Below are positions 1 through 8,404 of a DNA stretch of 64,000 bases, one piece after another. The stretch comes from Faecalibacter sp. LW9 (GTDB lineage Bacteria; Bacteroidota; Bacteroidia; Flavobacteriales; Weeksellaceae). The stretch spans positions 3,100,001 to 3,164,000 of the forward strand of contig NZ_CP141062.1 in the NCBI RefSeq assembly GCF_034661295.1, given 5' to 3'. Within the stretch, counting starts at the first letter, position 1, and every line of letters starts with the position of its first letter. Made by a program: the position numbers and the translations under genes. The notes under the pieces were generated by a model. That model saw only the letters and a list, made by a program, of their open reading frames with translations, did no database searches and was not told the DNA's origin.

Positions 1-52
1 AAAAATAATTAATGATCACGTGACGGTGATTCGAAATCAAAAAAATGACTGA
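1..52 (+). CDS. C-terminal end of an upstream gene (partial)
   Basis: Reading from base 2, the frame is open for 16 codons (KIINDHVTVIRNQKND) and ends at TGA 50-52. That stop overlaps the ATG of the next gene at 45 (ATGACTGA), an arrangement typical of translationally coupled genes. Nothing in the short tail identifies the product. It could be a chance open frame, so the call rests mainly on the coupling geometry. Confidence 0.35.
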   Translation, partial: KIINDHVTVIRNQKND

Positions 53-650
53 TTCATTTAAAACCATTAAAGCACCTGTAGAGGATGTTATTTTTAAAGA
101 GTTAGGGAGTAAATTTATCAACTATGCTTATCCTGTGGAATCGGAAGAAGAAGTAGAATTTTACTTGAACCAATTGTACGAACGTTGGCCGGATGCAACC
201 CATCATTGTTATGCCTATGCCATTGGAATAGATGGAAAAACATTTCGAGCAAATGACGATGGGGAACCAAGTGGTTCGGCTGGGTTACCGATTTATAATC
301 AAATATTATCGCATGAGATAACAAATGTATTAATTGTATCGGTTCGTTATTTTGGTGGAACTAAGCTTGGGGTTCCTGGTTTAGTCAAAGCATATAAATA
401 CGCGGCCTAAGTGGCTTTGGAAGAAGCTGAAATTGTAGAGAAATTCATTACACAACGGGTAAAAATGATTTTTAATTACGATCAACAAGGAATTGTTGAA
501 CGAAATGTCGATCGAATGAATGGTGAAATAAAAGATAAACATTTTAGTGACAAATGCATGTTTACCATTGCAGTTCGTTCCAGTAAAATGGAAGAATTTA
601 TACGCCAGTTCGATGAATATTATCAAATGGAAATTAAAATATTAGATTAA
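45..650 (+). pseudogene. YigZ/IMPACT family protein interrupted by an in-frame stop
   Basis: The first 121 codons match the IMPACT N-terminal domain (UPF0029): HHCYAYAIG, DDGEPSGSAG and VRYFGGTKLGVPGL are all visible. The frame then hits TAA at 408-410 and continues immediately in the same frame as VALEEAEIVEKF, with a DUF1949-like C-terminal half of 79 codons ending at 648-650. Together the two parts give the usual length of about 200 aa for YigZ. Homologues have a sense codon between the helix residues YKYAA and the ALEEAE stretch, so a single substitution (for example AAA or CAA to TAA) explains the break. A GTG directly after the stop (411) could reinitiate the second half. YigZ function is poorly defined; it is related to the translation regulator IMPACT. 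The stop codon overlaps the ATG of the next gene (TAATG). Confidence 0.85.
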
Positions 651-1696
651 TGTTAAACAGCTTAACTTCACTGCGTTTCTTCTTCGCTTTCGCTGTGTTT
701 CTTTCCCATTTAACCTTTGTACAAACTGATTTGAAGTGGTACAATTGGCTAAAAAATGTGGTCTTCTTTGAAGGATATGTAGGGGTTGGATTTTTCTTTA
801 TCTTAAGTGGTTTTGTATTGGCACTTAATTACAAACACAAGATTATCGATCAGCCTCATTTTTCCTATAAGAATTTTTACATTGCCCGCATGGCAAGAAT
901 TTATCCTTTGCATGTCTTAACATTTGCAGTGATGATTCCATTGGTCATTGTTCAAGGATTATTTGGTTGGGATAAAGCTCTATTGAATATCAGTTTGCTT
1001 CATACCTACATTCCGATTAAAGATTATAATTTCTCAATCAACAATGTTTCTTGGAGTATATCAACAGAATTTTTCTTCTATTTGATGTTTCCCATGTATG
1101 TCATAGGATTGCATCGCTACAAATGGCTGAAATATGTATTGTTTATCATAGCCATACCATTGTTAATTTATTTTGAACCCTTTGTTACCGGAAATAAAGA
1201 TCTTGAAAAAGGAATTTATTATGTCAATCCTCTTGTAAGAAGTTTGGACTTTATCATTGGAATACTGTTGTGTGATGTATACCAAAAAATTAAAGACACT
1301 AAAATTTCAGTTGCCAAAGGCACCTTATTTGAAATAGGAGCTTTAGTTATATTTGTGTTATTTTTTAGCTTTTATGATGAGGTCGTTAGAACATTTCGAT
1401 ACAATATTTACTATTGGATTCCAATGATTCTCATTACGCTTGTGTTTGCTTTACAACGCGGAATGTTATCCAAAATTTTACAAAATAAACCTTTGATATA
1501 TTTAGGTGAAATCAGCTTTGGATTTTATATGATTCATATGATTGTCATCAAATATGGTAACTATTTCTTCCCTGAAGGAAATGATTTTATCAAAATTGGT
1601 GCTTATTTTATTCTTGCCATTATGTTGAGCATTATTTGCTTTGAATATTTTGAAAAACCATTGGCTAAAAAAATCAAAACTTATTTTTCGAAATAA
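650..1696 (+). CDS. Acyltransferase 3 family membrane protein
   Basis: This 348-aa polytopic inner-membrane protein resembles OafA/YrhL-type acyltransferase 3 enzymes, which move acetyl or other acyl groups onto surface glycans. The N-terminus LTSLRFFFAFAVFLSHL carries the conserved Arg and His of the first membrane helix. It is followed by GYVGVGFFFILSGFVLA and a basic segment with RMARIYPLH, both diagnostic of the family. About ten hydrophobic segments follow. Its start overlaps the stop of the broken YigZ frame, so the two are probably co-transcribed. The acceptor substrate cannot be inferred. Confidence 0.88.
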   Translation: MLNSLTSLRFFFAFAVFLSHLTFVQTDLKWYNWLKNVVFFEGYVGVGFFFILSGFVLALNYKHKIIDQPHFSYKNFYIARMARIYPLHVLTFAVMIPLVIVQGLFGWDKALLNISLLHTYIPIKDYNFSINNVSWSISTEFFFYLMFPMYVIGLHRYKWLKYVLFIIAIPLLIYFEPFVTGNKDLEKGIYYVNPLVRSLDFIIGILLCDVYQKIKDTKISVAKGTLFEIGALVIFVLFFSFYDEVVRTFRYNIYYWIPMILITLVFALQRGMLSKILQNKPLIYLGEISFGFYMIHMIVIKYGNYFFPEGNDFIKIGAYFILAIMLSIICFEYFEKPLAKKIKTYFSK

Positions 1697-1730
1697 TAAA
1701 AAAGCTGAATCTATAGGTTCAGCTTTTTTT
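1697..1730. terminator. Bidirectional hairpin terminator
   Basis: AAAAGCTGAA and TTCAGCTTTT form a 10-bp stem around an 8-nt loop. A-runs on one side and T-runs on the other serve both the acyltransferase (+) and the convergent porin gene (-). Confidence 0.85.
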
Positions 1731-1739
1731 ATTTTCCTC

Positions 1740-2972
1740 TTATATTCCAATTTCGACTTGTAGACGAGCATACCAATTGTTCTTGGATGTTTGATCAAAG
1801 AACTTTTGATTTTCATAGGTAACTTCCGCTTGAAGTTTAAACGCATGTTCCCAAATGTATTTCGTTAAACCTAAACTATACTGATCTGTATTGGGTGTAA
1901 ATTGAAAAATAGAATTTTTAACCCTTTGATTCGAATATCTTCCAATCACTTCGTAATTTTTTGGAAAAGTATATGAAGCTTGGAAATCATGTCCTCGACC
2001 TGCATAGACATATCTAAAATCAGTGATATCCTCTGGATTATATGATAAAATTCGATCTGCATTACGATTCATATAGGCATACATCAATGCCCAACCTCGA
2101 TATTTAAACATTGCATCTAAAAATAAGGATTGAATATTTGTCGGATTAAATAATTCATCACCTAATTGACCTTGTGTACGATGCGCATGATGATTGAATG
2201 AGTAGGCTGCAGAAACCATTAATTTTGGTTTGCTTTCTTTAAAAAGGTCGCCTTCGAAGTTGGTCCCGTCATTTGTGAATGATCCCAAAGGAAATAATTC
2301 GACTTTTCCTGTATAGGCTAACCCAGTATCATTAAATTCTGTCCAGTTTCGACCTTCTCCACTAGAAACAGCCCCTCTAACATGATATGAAAATTTATCT
2401 TTTCTTTTCTTGCTATGCTGCACTTGAAATCCAAAATCACGATCAATATTAAAATCAGCGTTATTGATCGAACGATCTGTAAGTTGTAAAGCTCCAGAAG
2501 AGTTGATGCGTTGTCTATTTCCTGGTAATTTGGTTTGACCAAATCCAAATGACCAATTCTTTGTTGGTTTATAGAAAATCATGGCATCACGAATGATATT
2601 GGTATTCTTCCCTTCCTCAGCTTTACCCACATCTCCTGATGCAAATGATAACTGAATCGAATATTCAAATTTTGGATTCCCAATAAACCCATCAAAGCGA
2701 AGCCTTAAACGGCGAATTTGTGCATCGATGGCATCTTCTTCATCTTGATTATCAAAATAGGTAACACGATTCTGCATTCGGAAACGAATATTGACTTGAT
2801 AGATACTATCTGCTGATGTTATTCCTAAGCCATCACCGTAGCTATAATACGGCAGCATATTCATTTTATATTCTTCATCTGCAGCCTCTTTTTTAGGTTT
2901 TATTGTATCTACCTGTCCAAAAGTTAGGGTACAGCAACATAGTGTAAATAATGATAAGAAAAGGTTCTTCAT
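1740..2972 (-). CDS. Phosphate-selective porin O/P family outer-membrane protein
   Basis: The protein has 410 aa when started at MKNLFLSLFTLCCCTLTFGQ, which gives a clean signal peptide; an ATG seven codons upstream (2993) would add a non-signal-like extension. The mature part has the OprP/OprO layout: an early QIRRLRLRFDGFIGNPKFEYSI segment, then IRDAMIFYKPTKNWSFGFGQTKLP and alternating aromatic beta-strands up to a C-terminal strand LQVEIGI. The family forms trimeric anion channels, classically for phosphate or pyrophosphate, but in Bacteroidota the substrate is usually unproven. The gene is monocistronic, and its upstream region carries three copies of an 8-mer (see repeat at 3002-3063). 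Confidence 0.88.
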   Translation of the reverse strand: MKNLFLSLFTLCCCTLTFGQVDTIKPKKEAADEEYKMNMLPYYSYGDGLGITSADSIYQVNIRFRMQNRVTYFDNQDEEDAIDAQIRRLRLRFDGFIGNPKFEYSIQLSFASGDVGKAEEGKNTNIIRDAMIFYKPTKNWSFGFGQTKLPGNRQRINSSGALQLTDRSINNADFNIDRDFGFQVQHSKKRKDKFSYHVRGAVSSGEGRNWTEFNDTGLAYTGKVELFPLGSFTNDGTNFEGDLFKESKPKLMVSAAYSFNHHAHRTQGQLGDELFNPTNIQSLFLDAMFKYRGWALMYAYMNRNADRILSYNPEDITDFRYVYAGRGHDFQASYTFPKNYEVIGRYSNQRVKNSIFQFTPNTDQYSLGLTKYIWEHAFKLQAEVTYENQKFFDQTSKNNWYARLQVEIGI

Positions 2973-3001
2973 GTTTGCAAAATTGTGTAGCAAAATTACT
3001 T

Positions 3002-3063
3002 AAATCTACGTTAGATCAAATTTAAGTTAAGGTTAAATCTACATCAACTATTTACAAATCTAC
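3002..3063 (-). repeat. Three copies of GTAGATTT upstream of the porin gene
   Basis: On the plus strand AAATCTAC occurs at 3002-3009, 3035-3042 and 3056-3063, i.e. GTAGATTT three times in the promoter region of the minus-strand porin, 30-91 bp before its start. The spacings are 33 and 21 bp, close to three and two helical turns. This looks like a set of operator sites, but no regulator is known to me for this word. Confidence 0.55.
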
Positions 3064-3066
3064 CAT

Positions 3067-3609
3067 TTAGATCATGGGCATTACTTCACTAAATTTGCTA
3101 ATTCGATGATCATCTTTTACCAAAATAATTTCCACATTCCCTGGATGATTGAAATCGTACATTTCAAAATGTGCTCTGGTTTGATTGGCATTTAATACCT
3201 CATCTTGTAAACCAATAATTACTTTGGTACGAATAAAATGATTCATTGGTTTTAAATATTGAAGTAAATGTTTCGGAAAATTATCTTCGTATTTGTACAT
3301 TATTTCTACGAGTGGATTAATCAAAATTAAATCACAAGAAATCCCCACTTCTAGCAACATGTGTTGAATTTGCCATGCAAAATTACCTCCTTCTGAACTA
3401 CCGATTAAGGTAATAGGCTCTTGCACCATTTCTAACATATGAAATGTATTTTCTATGAAATGCGTTAGATTATCATTAAATTTCCATTCCAAACAAATGG
3501 CTGTTGGATATTTTTCTTTGATTAAATTATACTTTCTAGAACTTCTTGATCCATACAATCCATGAATGTAAAACACTTTATTTCCCTCGTCAATCATCCT
3601 TATTTTCAT
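3067..3609 (-). CDS. YqiA/YcfP-like alpha/beta-hydrolase (UPF0227)
   Basis: This is a 180-aa small alpha/beta-hydrolase. VFYIHGLYGS holds the oxyanion-loop HG motif, IGSSEGG is the nucleophile elbow (GxSxGG), VIIGLQDEVL carries the acid, and KDDHRI the catalytic His near the C-terminus. Length and motif spacing match the YqiA/YcfP esterase group, whose members hydrolyse short acyl esters in vitro. It is cytoplasmic, with no signal peptide. It is transcribed toward the porin but no terminator separates them, so some read-through into the porin is possible. The natural substrate is unknown. Confidence 0.8.
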   Translation of the reverse strand: MKIRMIDEGNKVFYIHGLYGSRSSRKYNLIKEKYPTAICLEWKFNDNLTHFIENTFHMLEMVQEPITLIGSSEGGNFAWQIQHMLLEVGISCDLILINPLVEIMYKYEDNFPKHLLQYLKPMNHFIRTKVIIGLQDEVLNANQTRAHFEMYDFNHPGNVEIILVKDDHRISKFSEVMPMI

Positions 3610-3705
3610 TTTTAAGCGAAATGCAAAAATAATAAAAATGCTAAAAATTATTTATTAATACATTATAATTAAATGCAATACATTCATAGATATACTTTTA
3701 TTGAA

Positions 3706-3734
3706 TAAAAAAAACCCGCATGTAGCGGGCTTTT
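3706..3734 (-). terminator. Terminator of the S9 peptidase gene
   Basis: On the minus strand GCCCGC-TACAT-GCGGGU forms a 6-bp stem (one G-U pair), flanked by AAAA and a run of eight U residues. It starts 2 bp after the stop of the S9 peptidase gene. Confidence 0.85.
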
Positions 3735-3736
3735 AA

Positions 3737-6622
3737 TTATTTATTAGTCGTTGGATTTTCTTCATAATCGAATCCCCAATCGACTCCTTTTAAAGTGGCT
3801 GGAACTCCAGTTGTCATCCATTTTGGAGCTGGAGCATCTTTTAAGTAATGATCAAAGAATTGTTGTTGACGTTTTTGAATATCGTTTCGATTGGCACGAT
3901 TCATTAAGTTATGATCATCGTTATTGTAATTCAATAACCAAGCAGGTTTCCCTAAACGACGAAGAGACATAAACATTTCAATTCCTTGGTACCATGGCAC
4001 AGCTCCGTCTTCATCGTTATGCATAATGGCTACCGGTGTATTCACATTTGGGGTGAAAAATAAAGGAGAATTTTCAATGTATAAGTCTTTGGCTTCCCAT
4101 AATTTTTTACCAATTCGACTTTGTGTACGTTCGTATTGAAATTGTCTCGACATTCCTGTTCCCCAACGAATTCCACCATAGGCAGAAGTCATATTCCATA
4201 CTGGAGCTCCTGCCCATGCAGCAGCATACATATTGGTGCGTGTAATTAAATGTGCGACTTGATAACCTCCCCAACTTTGACCTTGGATACCGATTTTATC
4301 TCCTTTCACCCATTTATTTTTCTTTAAATGTTCTACACCAGAATTGATATAGTCTTCTGCAGATTTCCCTGGTTGTCCATCAATATACGAGATATCAGGA
4401 GTAAATACGAGATATCCATTGGATACAAAATAAGAATGGTTTAGACGAGATCGTGTAGGCGCTGGCTCTTGGTAGCGATGTAAATTATCTGACATTTTCT
4501 CGTAGAAATACACAATCATGGGGTATTGTTTATTCTCGTCAAAATTTTCAGGTTTATATAAAACTCCTGAAGCTTTTTTTCCTGAATAGGTTTTCCATTC
4601 TACCAATTCTGATGTTTCCCAAATGTAATCTTTTTGTTGAGGATTCAAGTTAGACACTTTTGTTTCTTGAATAAAATCTTTTGAAACATATACATCTGCA
4701 GGGTTAATCACAGATTCTTTGGAATACACATACACATCAGCATCTTTTGCCTTACGCATATTTTGTGCAGCATACATATTGGTCATGGTAACCAATTCAG
4801 GATTTTTTGATTTTTCAATCATCGTTTTAAATACTCCTGTTGCTTTCGTTTTGTTATCAAATGCTGTAAGGTAAATGGTCTGCTGACGATCTAAAGTTTT
4901 TATTTCATCATTCAAACGTTGGATGTTAAACGTCATATTATTTTTACGTCCAAATCCATTTGTAATATTATCTGGTTTTTTCTTTCCAGCTAAGTCAAAT
5001 TCCCAAATGTCATAACGGTCTTTGATTAATACCGTTTGATCATCTCTTGTAAAATAAGCGATTCCATATTCTCTCGCTTCCGTAGGCATATCATTTTCCT
5101 CATCTTCGAAAGAAACTTTTAACTTTTTATTTAATTCAACCGTTTGTTTAGTGAATGGATTATAAGAATACCACAAATGCGTTTCACGATTATAGTAAAC
5201 AATATATTTACCCGATGGAGAAGCTACTAATCGACCTACTAAACCGATAACAATTGGCTCACGTTTTCCTGTGGCAATATCCACCATATAATAATCTCTA
5301 CGACCCGAAGCATCCCATTGAGAAGATAAACGGTACATATTATCTGAAATACCAATAGCATATGGAGCATCCCCTTCATTTACTAAATCAATTTGATTCA
5401 TTGAAGCATCCGCTAATTGAACAAACTGATTGGGTTGAGTAGGATTAATATAAGCTAAATACGATCGTTTCTTTTCTCGCTCAAGATTTTTTAATTGCAT
5501 TGGTTGCGTATAATCTTCATTCCAATGCCAAATATCTACTTTAGCATGATCTTCCGCTATCAATGTCGTATCTTTTTCGATCGGTTTTGGTGCAATTCCT
5601 ATAAACAAATTTTTACCCGATTTACTGAAATTTGGTTTACGGTGTTCAGAGACTACCCAATCCGCTGGCATAGAATTCAAGGAAATTGAATCAATTTGAC
5701 CATTTAATGGTAATTTCGCATGATAAAATTGATAGGTTTTTGATTTCACTTTATCGCCTTCTCTCGTACCTACGAAAGCAATTTGAGATCCATTTTCATC
5801 AAAAGAAAATTGTTTAAAATCCCCCTTCCCTTCTACGATTAATTGTTTGGTAAAAGTAGAAGTATTGATCAAATAAACTCCGTATTTCGTTTTATCTGTA
5901 GAATCCTTTTTTTCTGGCTTTGTCGTAAATACTAAATGTTTTCCATTATCCGAAAAATCATAATTCACTACATTTTTAAATGTTTCTTTCTTTCCAGAAA
6001 CTAAATTTCTTAGGACCAAATCCAGGGGTTGATCCTTCTTTCCATCTATTTTAGGTTCAGCTTTTTTATCTTTACCTTTTACGGAATCCTTTTTCTCTTC
6101 TTTATGCAATAGGTAAGCAACAAAAGAACCTTCTTTTTCTGGAACTTTAAATGATTTTAAATTAGGTAATTTTTCAACTTTTTGTGTCGATAGATTTACG
6201 ATACCAATCGAATCTTTAGCAATTTCATGCTCTTTTTTCTTTTTGATTCGAACTTCTTTTAAATCTTTATAAAAAGGTTTGATATTAAATATAGCGAATT
6301 TAGAATCTGCCGTAAATTTAACTTGGTCACCACGGTGAAATTCTAGACTTTTTTGAGAAGGAATTCCAAAAACAGCTAACGTATTGTCACTTTCTTGGGT
6401 TTTTACTTGATAAGCTACCCAATTTCCATCATTCGATAACATCGAATATCCAATCGATTGCCATTCGTCATAAACGGTATGATCTAAAGGCTTTTTTTGA
6501 GCATCAACCTGTGTTGTAATAAATGTAACAGCGGCAAGAACTAATGCCTTTTTTTTAATAAAATCTTGTGCGTAGTCCAGAACGACATGCGCTTTCGATT
6601 TAGACATAAAATGTTGTATCAT
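3737..6622 (-). CDS. S9 family serine peptidase (prolyl oligopeptidase/DPP-like)
   Basis: The protein is a 961-aa exported peptidase. An N-terminal beta-propeller-like half is followed by the alpha/beta-hydrolase domain: GQSWGGYQ with Ser783 as nucleophile, DEDGAVPW with Asp872, and DDHNL with His904. This order and the length of over 900 aa fit the large S9 peptidases of Bacteroidota that trim peptides in the periplasm. The N-terminus is odd: about 25 polar residues precede the signal-like stretch KKKALVLAAVTFITTQVDAQ, so the signal peptide has an unusually long n-region. ATG at 6607 (MSKSKAH) is an equally good start. A Lys-rich insert near residues 185-200 (KKDSVKGKDKKAEPK) sits in the propeller. 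The gene is divergent from the phosphodiesterase gene, and its listed start overlaps the most upstream frame of that gene. Confidence 0.9.
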   Translation of the reverse strand: MIQHFMSKSKAHVVLDYAQDFIKKKALVLAAVTFITTQVDAQKKPLDHTVYDEWQSIGYSMLSNDGNWVAYQVKTQESDNTLAVFGIPSQKSLEFHRGDQVKFTADSKFAIFNIKPFYKDLKEVRIKKKKEHEIAKDSIGIVNLSTQKVEKLPNLKSFKVPEKEGSFVAYLLHKEEKKDSVKGKDKKAEPKIDGKKDQPLDLVLRNLVSGKKETFKNVVNYDFSDNGKHLVFTTKPEKKDSTDKTKYGVYLINTSTFTKQLIVEGKGDFKQFSFDENGSQIAFVGTREGDKVKSKTYQFYHAKLPLNGQIDSISLNSMPADWVVSEHRKPNFSKSGKNLFIGIAPKPIEKDTTLIAEDHAKVDIWHWNEDYTQPMQLKNLEREKKRSYLAYINPTQPNQFVQLADASMNQIDLVNEGDAPYAIGISDNMYRLSSQWDASGRRDYYMVDIATGKREPIVIGLVGRLVASPSGKYIVYYNRETHLWYSYNPFTKQTVELNKKLKVSFEDEENDMPTEAREYGIAYFTRDDQTVLIKDRYDIWEFDLAGKKKPDNITNGFGRKNNMTFNIQRLNDEIKTLDRQQTIYLTAFDNKTKATGVFKTMIEKSKNPELVTMTNMYAAQNMRKAKDADVYVYSKESVINPADVYVSKDFIQETKVSNLNPQQKDYIWETSELVEWKTYSGKKASGVLYKPENFDENKQYPMIVYFYEKMSDNLHRYQEPAPTRSRLNHSYFVSNGYLVFTPDISYIDGQPGKSAEDYINSGVEHLKKNKWVKGDKIGIQGQSWGGYQVAHLITRTNMYAAAWAGAPVWNMTSAYGGIRWGTGMSRQFQYERTQSRIGKKLWEAKDLYIENSPLFFTPNVNTPVAIMHNDEDGAVPWYQGIEMFMSLRRLGKPAWLLNYNNDDHNLMNRANRNDIQKRQQQFFDHYLKDAPAPKWMTTGVPATLKGVDWGFDYEENPTTNK

Positions 6623-6731
6623 GTGTTGTTTTATTTCTTTATTAGACCAAAATAATCATTTAAAGTTTAATCATCCTTTTAAAAAAGATGGAAATTCAGT
6701 GAAAGAAAGTAATTTTATCAAAAATTTAAAC

Positions 6732-7673
6732 GTGAAAAATATCCTTTTTGCAGCAGCATGTCTAATGGGTTCTTGGTCCTTTGCACAATCCATTGAAATT
6801 GTACCTTTAGGTGTATATGGCGGTTCAGATGAAAGTAATCTTTCCTCTTATTTGGTCGGTATTGAGCATCAAAATCAATACCTTGCGATGGATGCTGGGA
6901 CAATCAATCGTGGAATTCAATCTGCCATCCTTCAAAAGACTTTTACTACTGATGGGACTGATGTTTTACGAAACTACATTAAAGGTTATTTTATATCCCA
7001 TGGACACTTGGATCATTTAAGTGGAATGATTATTAATTCACCTGAAGACAGTAAAAAACCGATTTATGGAACAGCTGAAATGATTGAGGTCTTAAAAAAT
7101 AATTATTTTACCAATGCATCATGGGCTAATTTTGGTAGTGAAGGTGAATCGCCTATTTTGAATAAGTATCAATATGTAATTAAACAAAACTTAGAACAAT
7201 TTGAACTTTTAGAAACAGGATTGAAAGGTCAACTCTTTGAATTAAGCCATGTGAATCCTTGGAAAAGTTCAGCGTTAAAAGTCTCGACCGCGACACAATC
7301 TTTAATGTATTTTGGAGATACGGGAGCGGATCGAATTGAAAAAACCAATCATTTAAGAAACATTTGGAAAACAATTGCTCCTGAGATTAAATCTGGAAAA
7401 TTAAAAACCCTGATGTTAGAAGTTTCATTCCCAAATCATCAGCCTGAGCATTTATTATTTGGTCATTTAACACCCCGACTTATGATGGAAGAAATGCATC
7501 ACTTATCCAAGTACACAGGAAAAGAGGCATTAAAAAGTCTGAACATCATTGTTACGCATATTAAACCCAAAGACCAATATGAAGAGATTATTAAAAAAGA
7601 ACTTCAGGAAGCAAATGATTTGGAATTAAATTTCATCTATCCAAAACAAGGAAAGCGAATTGTTATCCAATAA
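6732..7673 (+). CDS. Secreted class II 3',5'-cyclic-nucleotide phosphodiesterase
   Basis: The protein has 313 aa from the GTG at 6732, which places a good signal peptide (KNILFAAACLMGSWSFAQ) at the N-terminus. The frame is open back to 6621, but that extension is not signal-like and overlaps the divergent peptidase gene. HGHLDH at residues 90-95 is the metal-binding HxHxDH motif of the metallo-beta-lactamase-type PDEase_II family (yeast PDE1, Vibrio CpdP). YFGDTGAD, LMLEVSFPN and LLFGHLTPRLM are the other family landmarks. The reaction is hydrolysis of cAMP or cGMP to the 5'-nucleotide. The signal peptide suggests action in the periplasm, as in CpdP, perhaps for scavenging external cyclic nucleotides. 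No adenylate cyclase is seen in the window. Confidence 0.88.
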   Translation: MKNILFAAACLMGSWSFAQSIEIVPLGVYGGSDESNLSSYLVGIEHQNQYLAMDAGTINRGIQSAILQKTFTTDGTDVLRNYIKGYFISHGHLDHLSGMIINSPEDSKKPIYGTAEMIEVLKNNYFTNASWANFGSEGESPILNKYQYVIKQNLEQFELLETGLKGQLFELSHVNPWKSSALKVSTATQSLMYFGDTGADRIEKTNHLRNIWKTIAPEIKSGKLKTLMLEVSFPNHQPEHLLFGHLTPRLMMEEMHHLSKYTGKEALKSLNIIVTHIKPKDQYEEIIKKELQEANDLELNFIYPKQGKRIVIQ

Positions 7674-7795
7674 TAAATTACACATTTATTAATTTAAGAC
7701 TCAATAAATTCAATATATTTTATTATAATCCGTCAATTTTCAATTAATTGTTAAAATTATGGAATTTTATTGCTGTTATTAGGAAGTTGCTTTTA

Positions 7796-7803
7796 TATAT
7801 TTG
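7796..7803 (+). promoter_or_regulatory. Possible -7 promoter box TATATTTG
   Basis: TATATTTG matches the Bacteroidota RpoD -7 consensus TAnnTTTG and lies 18 bp before the ATG at 7822. No convincing -33 TTG at standard spacing was found. Confidence 0.5.
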
Positions 7804-7821
7804 GGGTAAACCACACATCAG

Positions 7822-8262
7822 ATGACGCCACAAATAGGGGAAGTTTTCCTAATGGAAAATGAACAGTATTTTATAGATGAACAACCATTACACCAATATT
7901 TTTTAACATTAAATCATCCACCCTATTTTACACCGCCTTCACCTACATGTTGGAGAGGCTATTATGGAAAATGGGCCTTAATTGGAGATGAATTGTATTT
8001 GATTCATTTTAGAGGATATTTGGAAGGGTTTGATGAAGTTGATATTAATTATCTGTTCCCATTACAAGAACAGGTATTTGCCGACTGGTACTCAGGAACC
8101 ATACAAGTACCACAAGGGAAAGTTGTACAATGGAATGATACTTTGAATGCTTCCATTTACGAAGAATATTTGCATTTGACCTTTGAAAATGGAATTTTAA
8201 TTCATTACGAATGCAAAGATTCAAATTACGGAAAAGCGACAGAAACGGAACTTTCCCATTAA
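7822..8262 (+). CDS. Conserved-looking hypothetical protein (146 aa)
   Basis: I do not recognise the family. The 146-aa protein has no signal peptide or membrane segment and is rich in aromatic and acidic residues. CWRGYYGKWALIGDELYLIHFRGYLEG reads as a pair of beta-strands, and the remainder looks all-beta as well (VFADWYSGTIQVPQGK, LHLTFENGILIHYE). It is a single-gene unit with its own probable promoter (7796-7803) and a strong convergent terminator downstream. Base composition and codon use look like its neighbours. Confidence 0.75.
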   Translation: MTPQIGEVFLMENEQYFIDEQPLHQYFLTLNHPPYFTPPSPTCWRGYYGKWALIGDELYLIHFRGYLEGFDEVDINYLFPLQEQVFADWYSGTIQVPQGKVVQWNDTLNASIYEEYLHLTFENGILIHYECKDSNYGKATETELSH

Positions 8263-8287
8263 TTTACAAACAACTTATTGCACACAT

Positions 8288-8350
8288 TTTGGCGGTAAAC
8301 TATTAAGCAAAAGAAGATTCGATATAAAGCTTGATAGCTATATCGCCAAA
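8288..8350 (+). other. Nested inverted repeats in a convergent intergenic region
   Basis: TTTGGC (8288-8293) pairs with GCCAAA (8345-8350). Inside it GATATA-aa-GCT (8321-8331) pairs with AGCTATATC (8336-8344), giving an inner hairpin of nine pairs with a two-base bulge. It would form a 63-nt folded 3' region just after the 146-aa gene and before the terminator. Function is unknown. Confidence 0.4.
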
Positions 8351-8359
8351 TTTAAAGGA

Positions 8360-8390
8360 TAACCCCTTAAGAAATTTTCTTAAGGGGTTA
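8360..8390. terminator. Strong bidirectional terminator
   Basis: TAACCCCTTAAGAA and its exact complement TTCTTAAGGGGTTA form a 14-bp perfect stem with a 3-nt loop. It lies between the convergent 146-aa gene and the alkene reductase gene. Confidence 0.85.
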
Positions 8391-8404
8391 TATCATGAGA
8401 ATTA

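Noticed and set aside
1502-1846. Minus-strand frame of 114 codons
   Set aside because: It is the antisense of the acyltransferase gene end and overlaps the terminator; composition is not protein-like.
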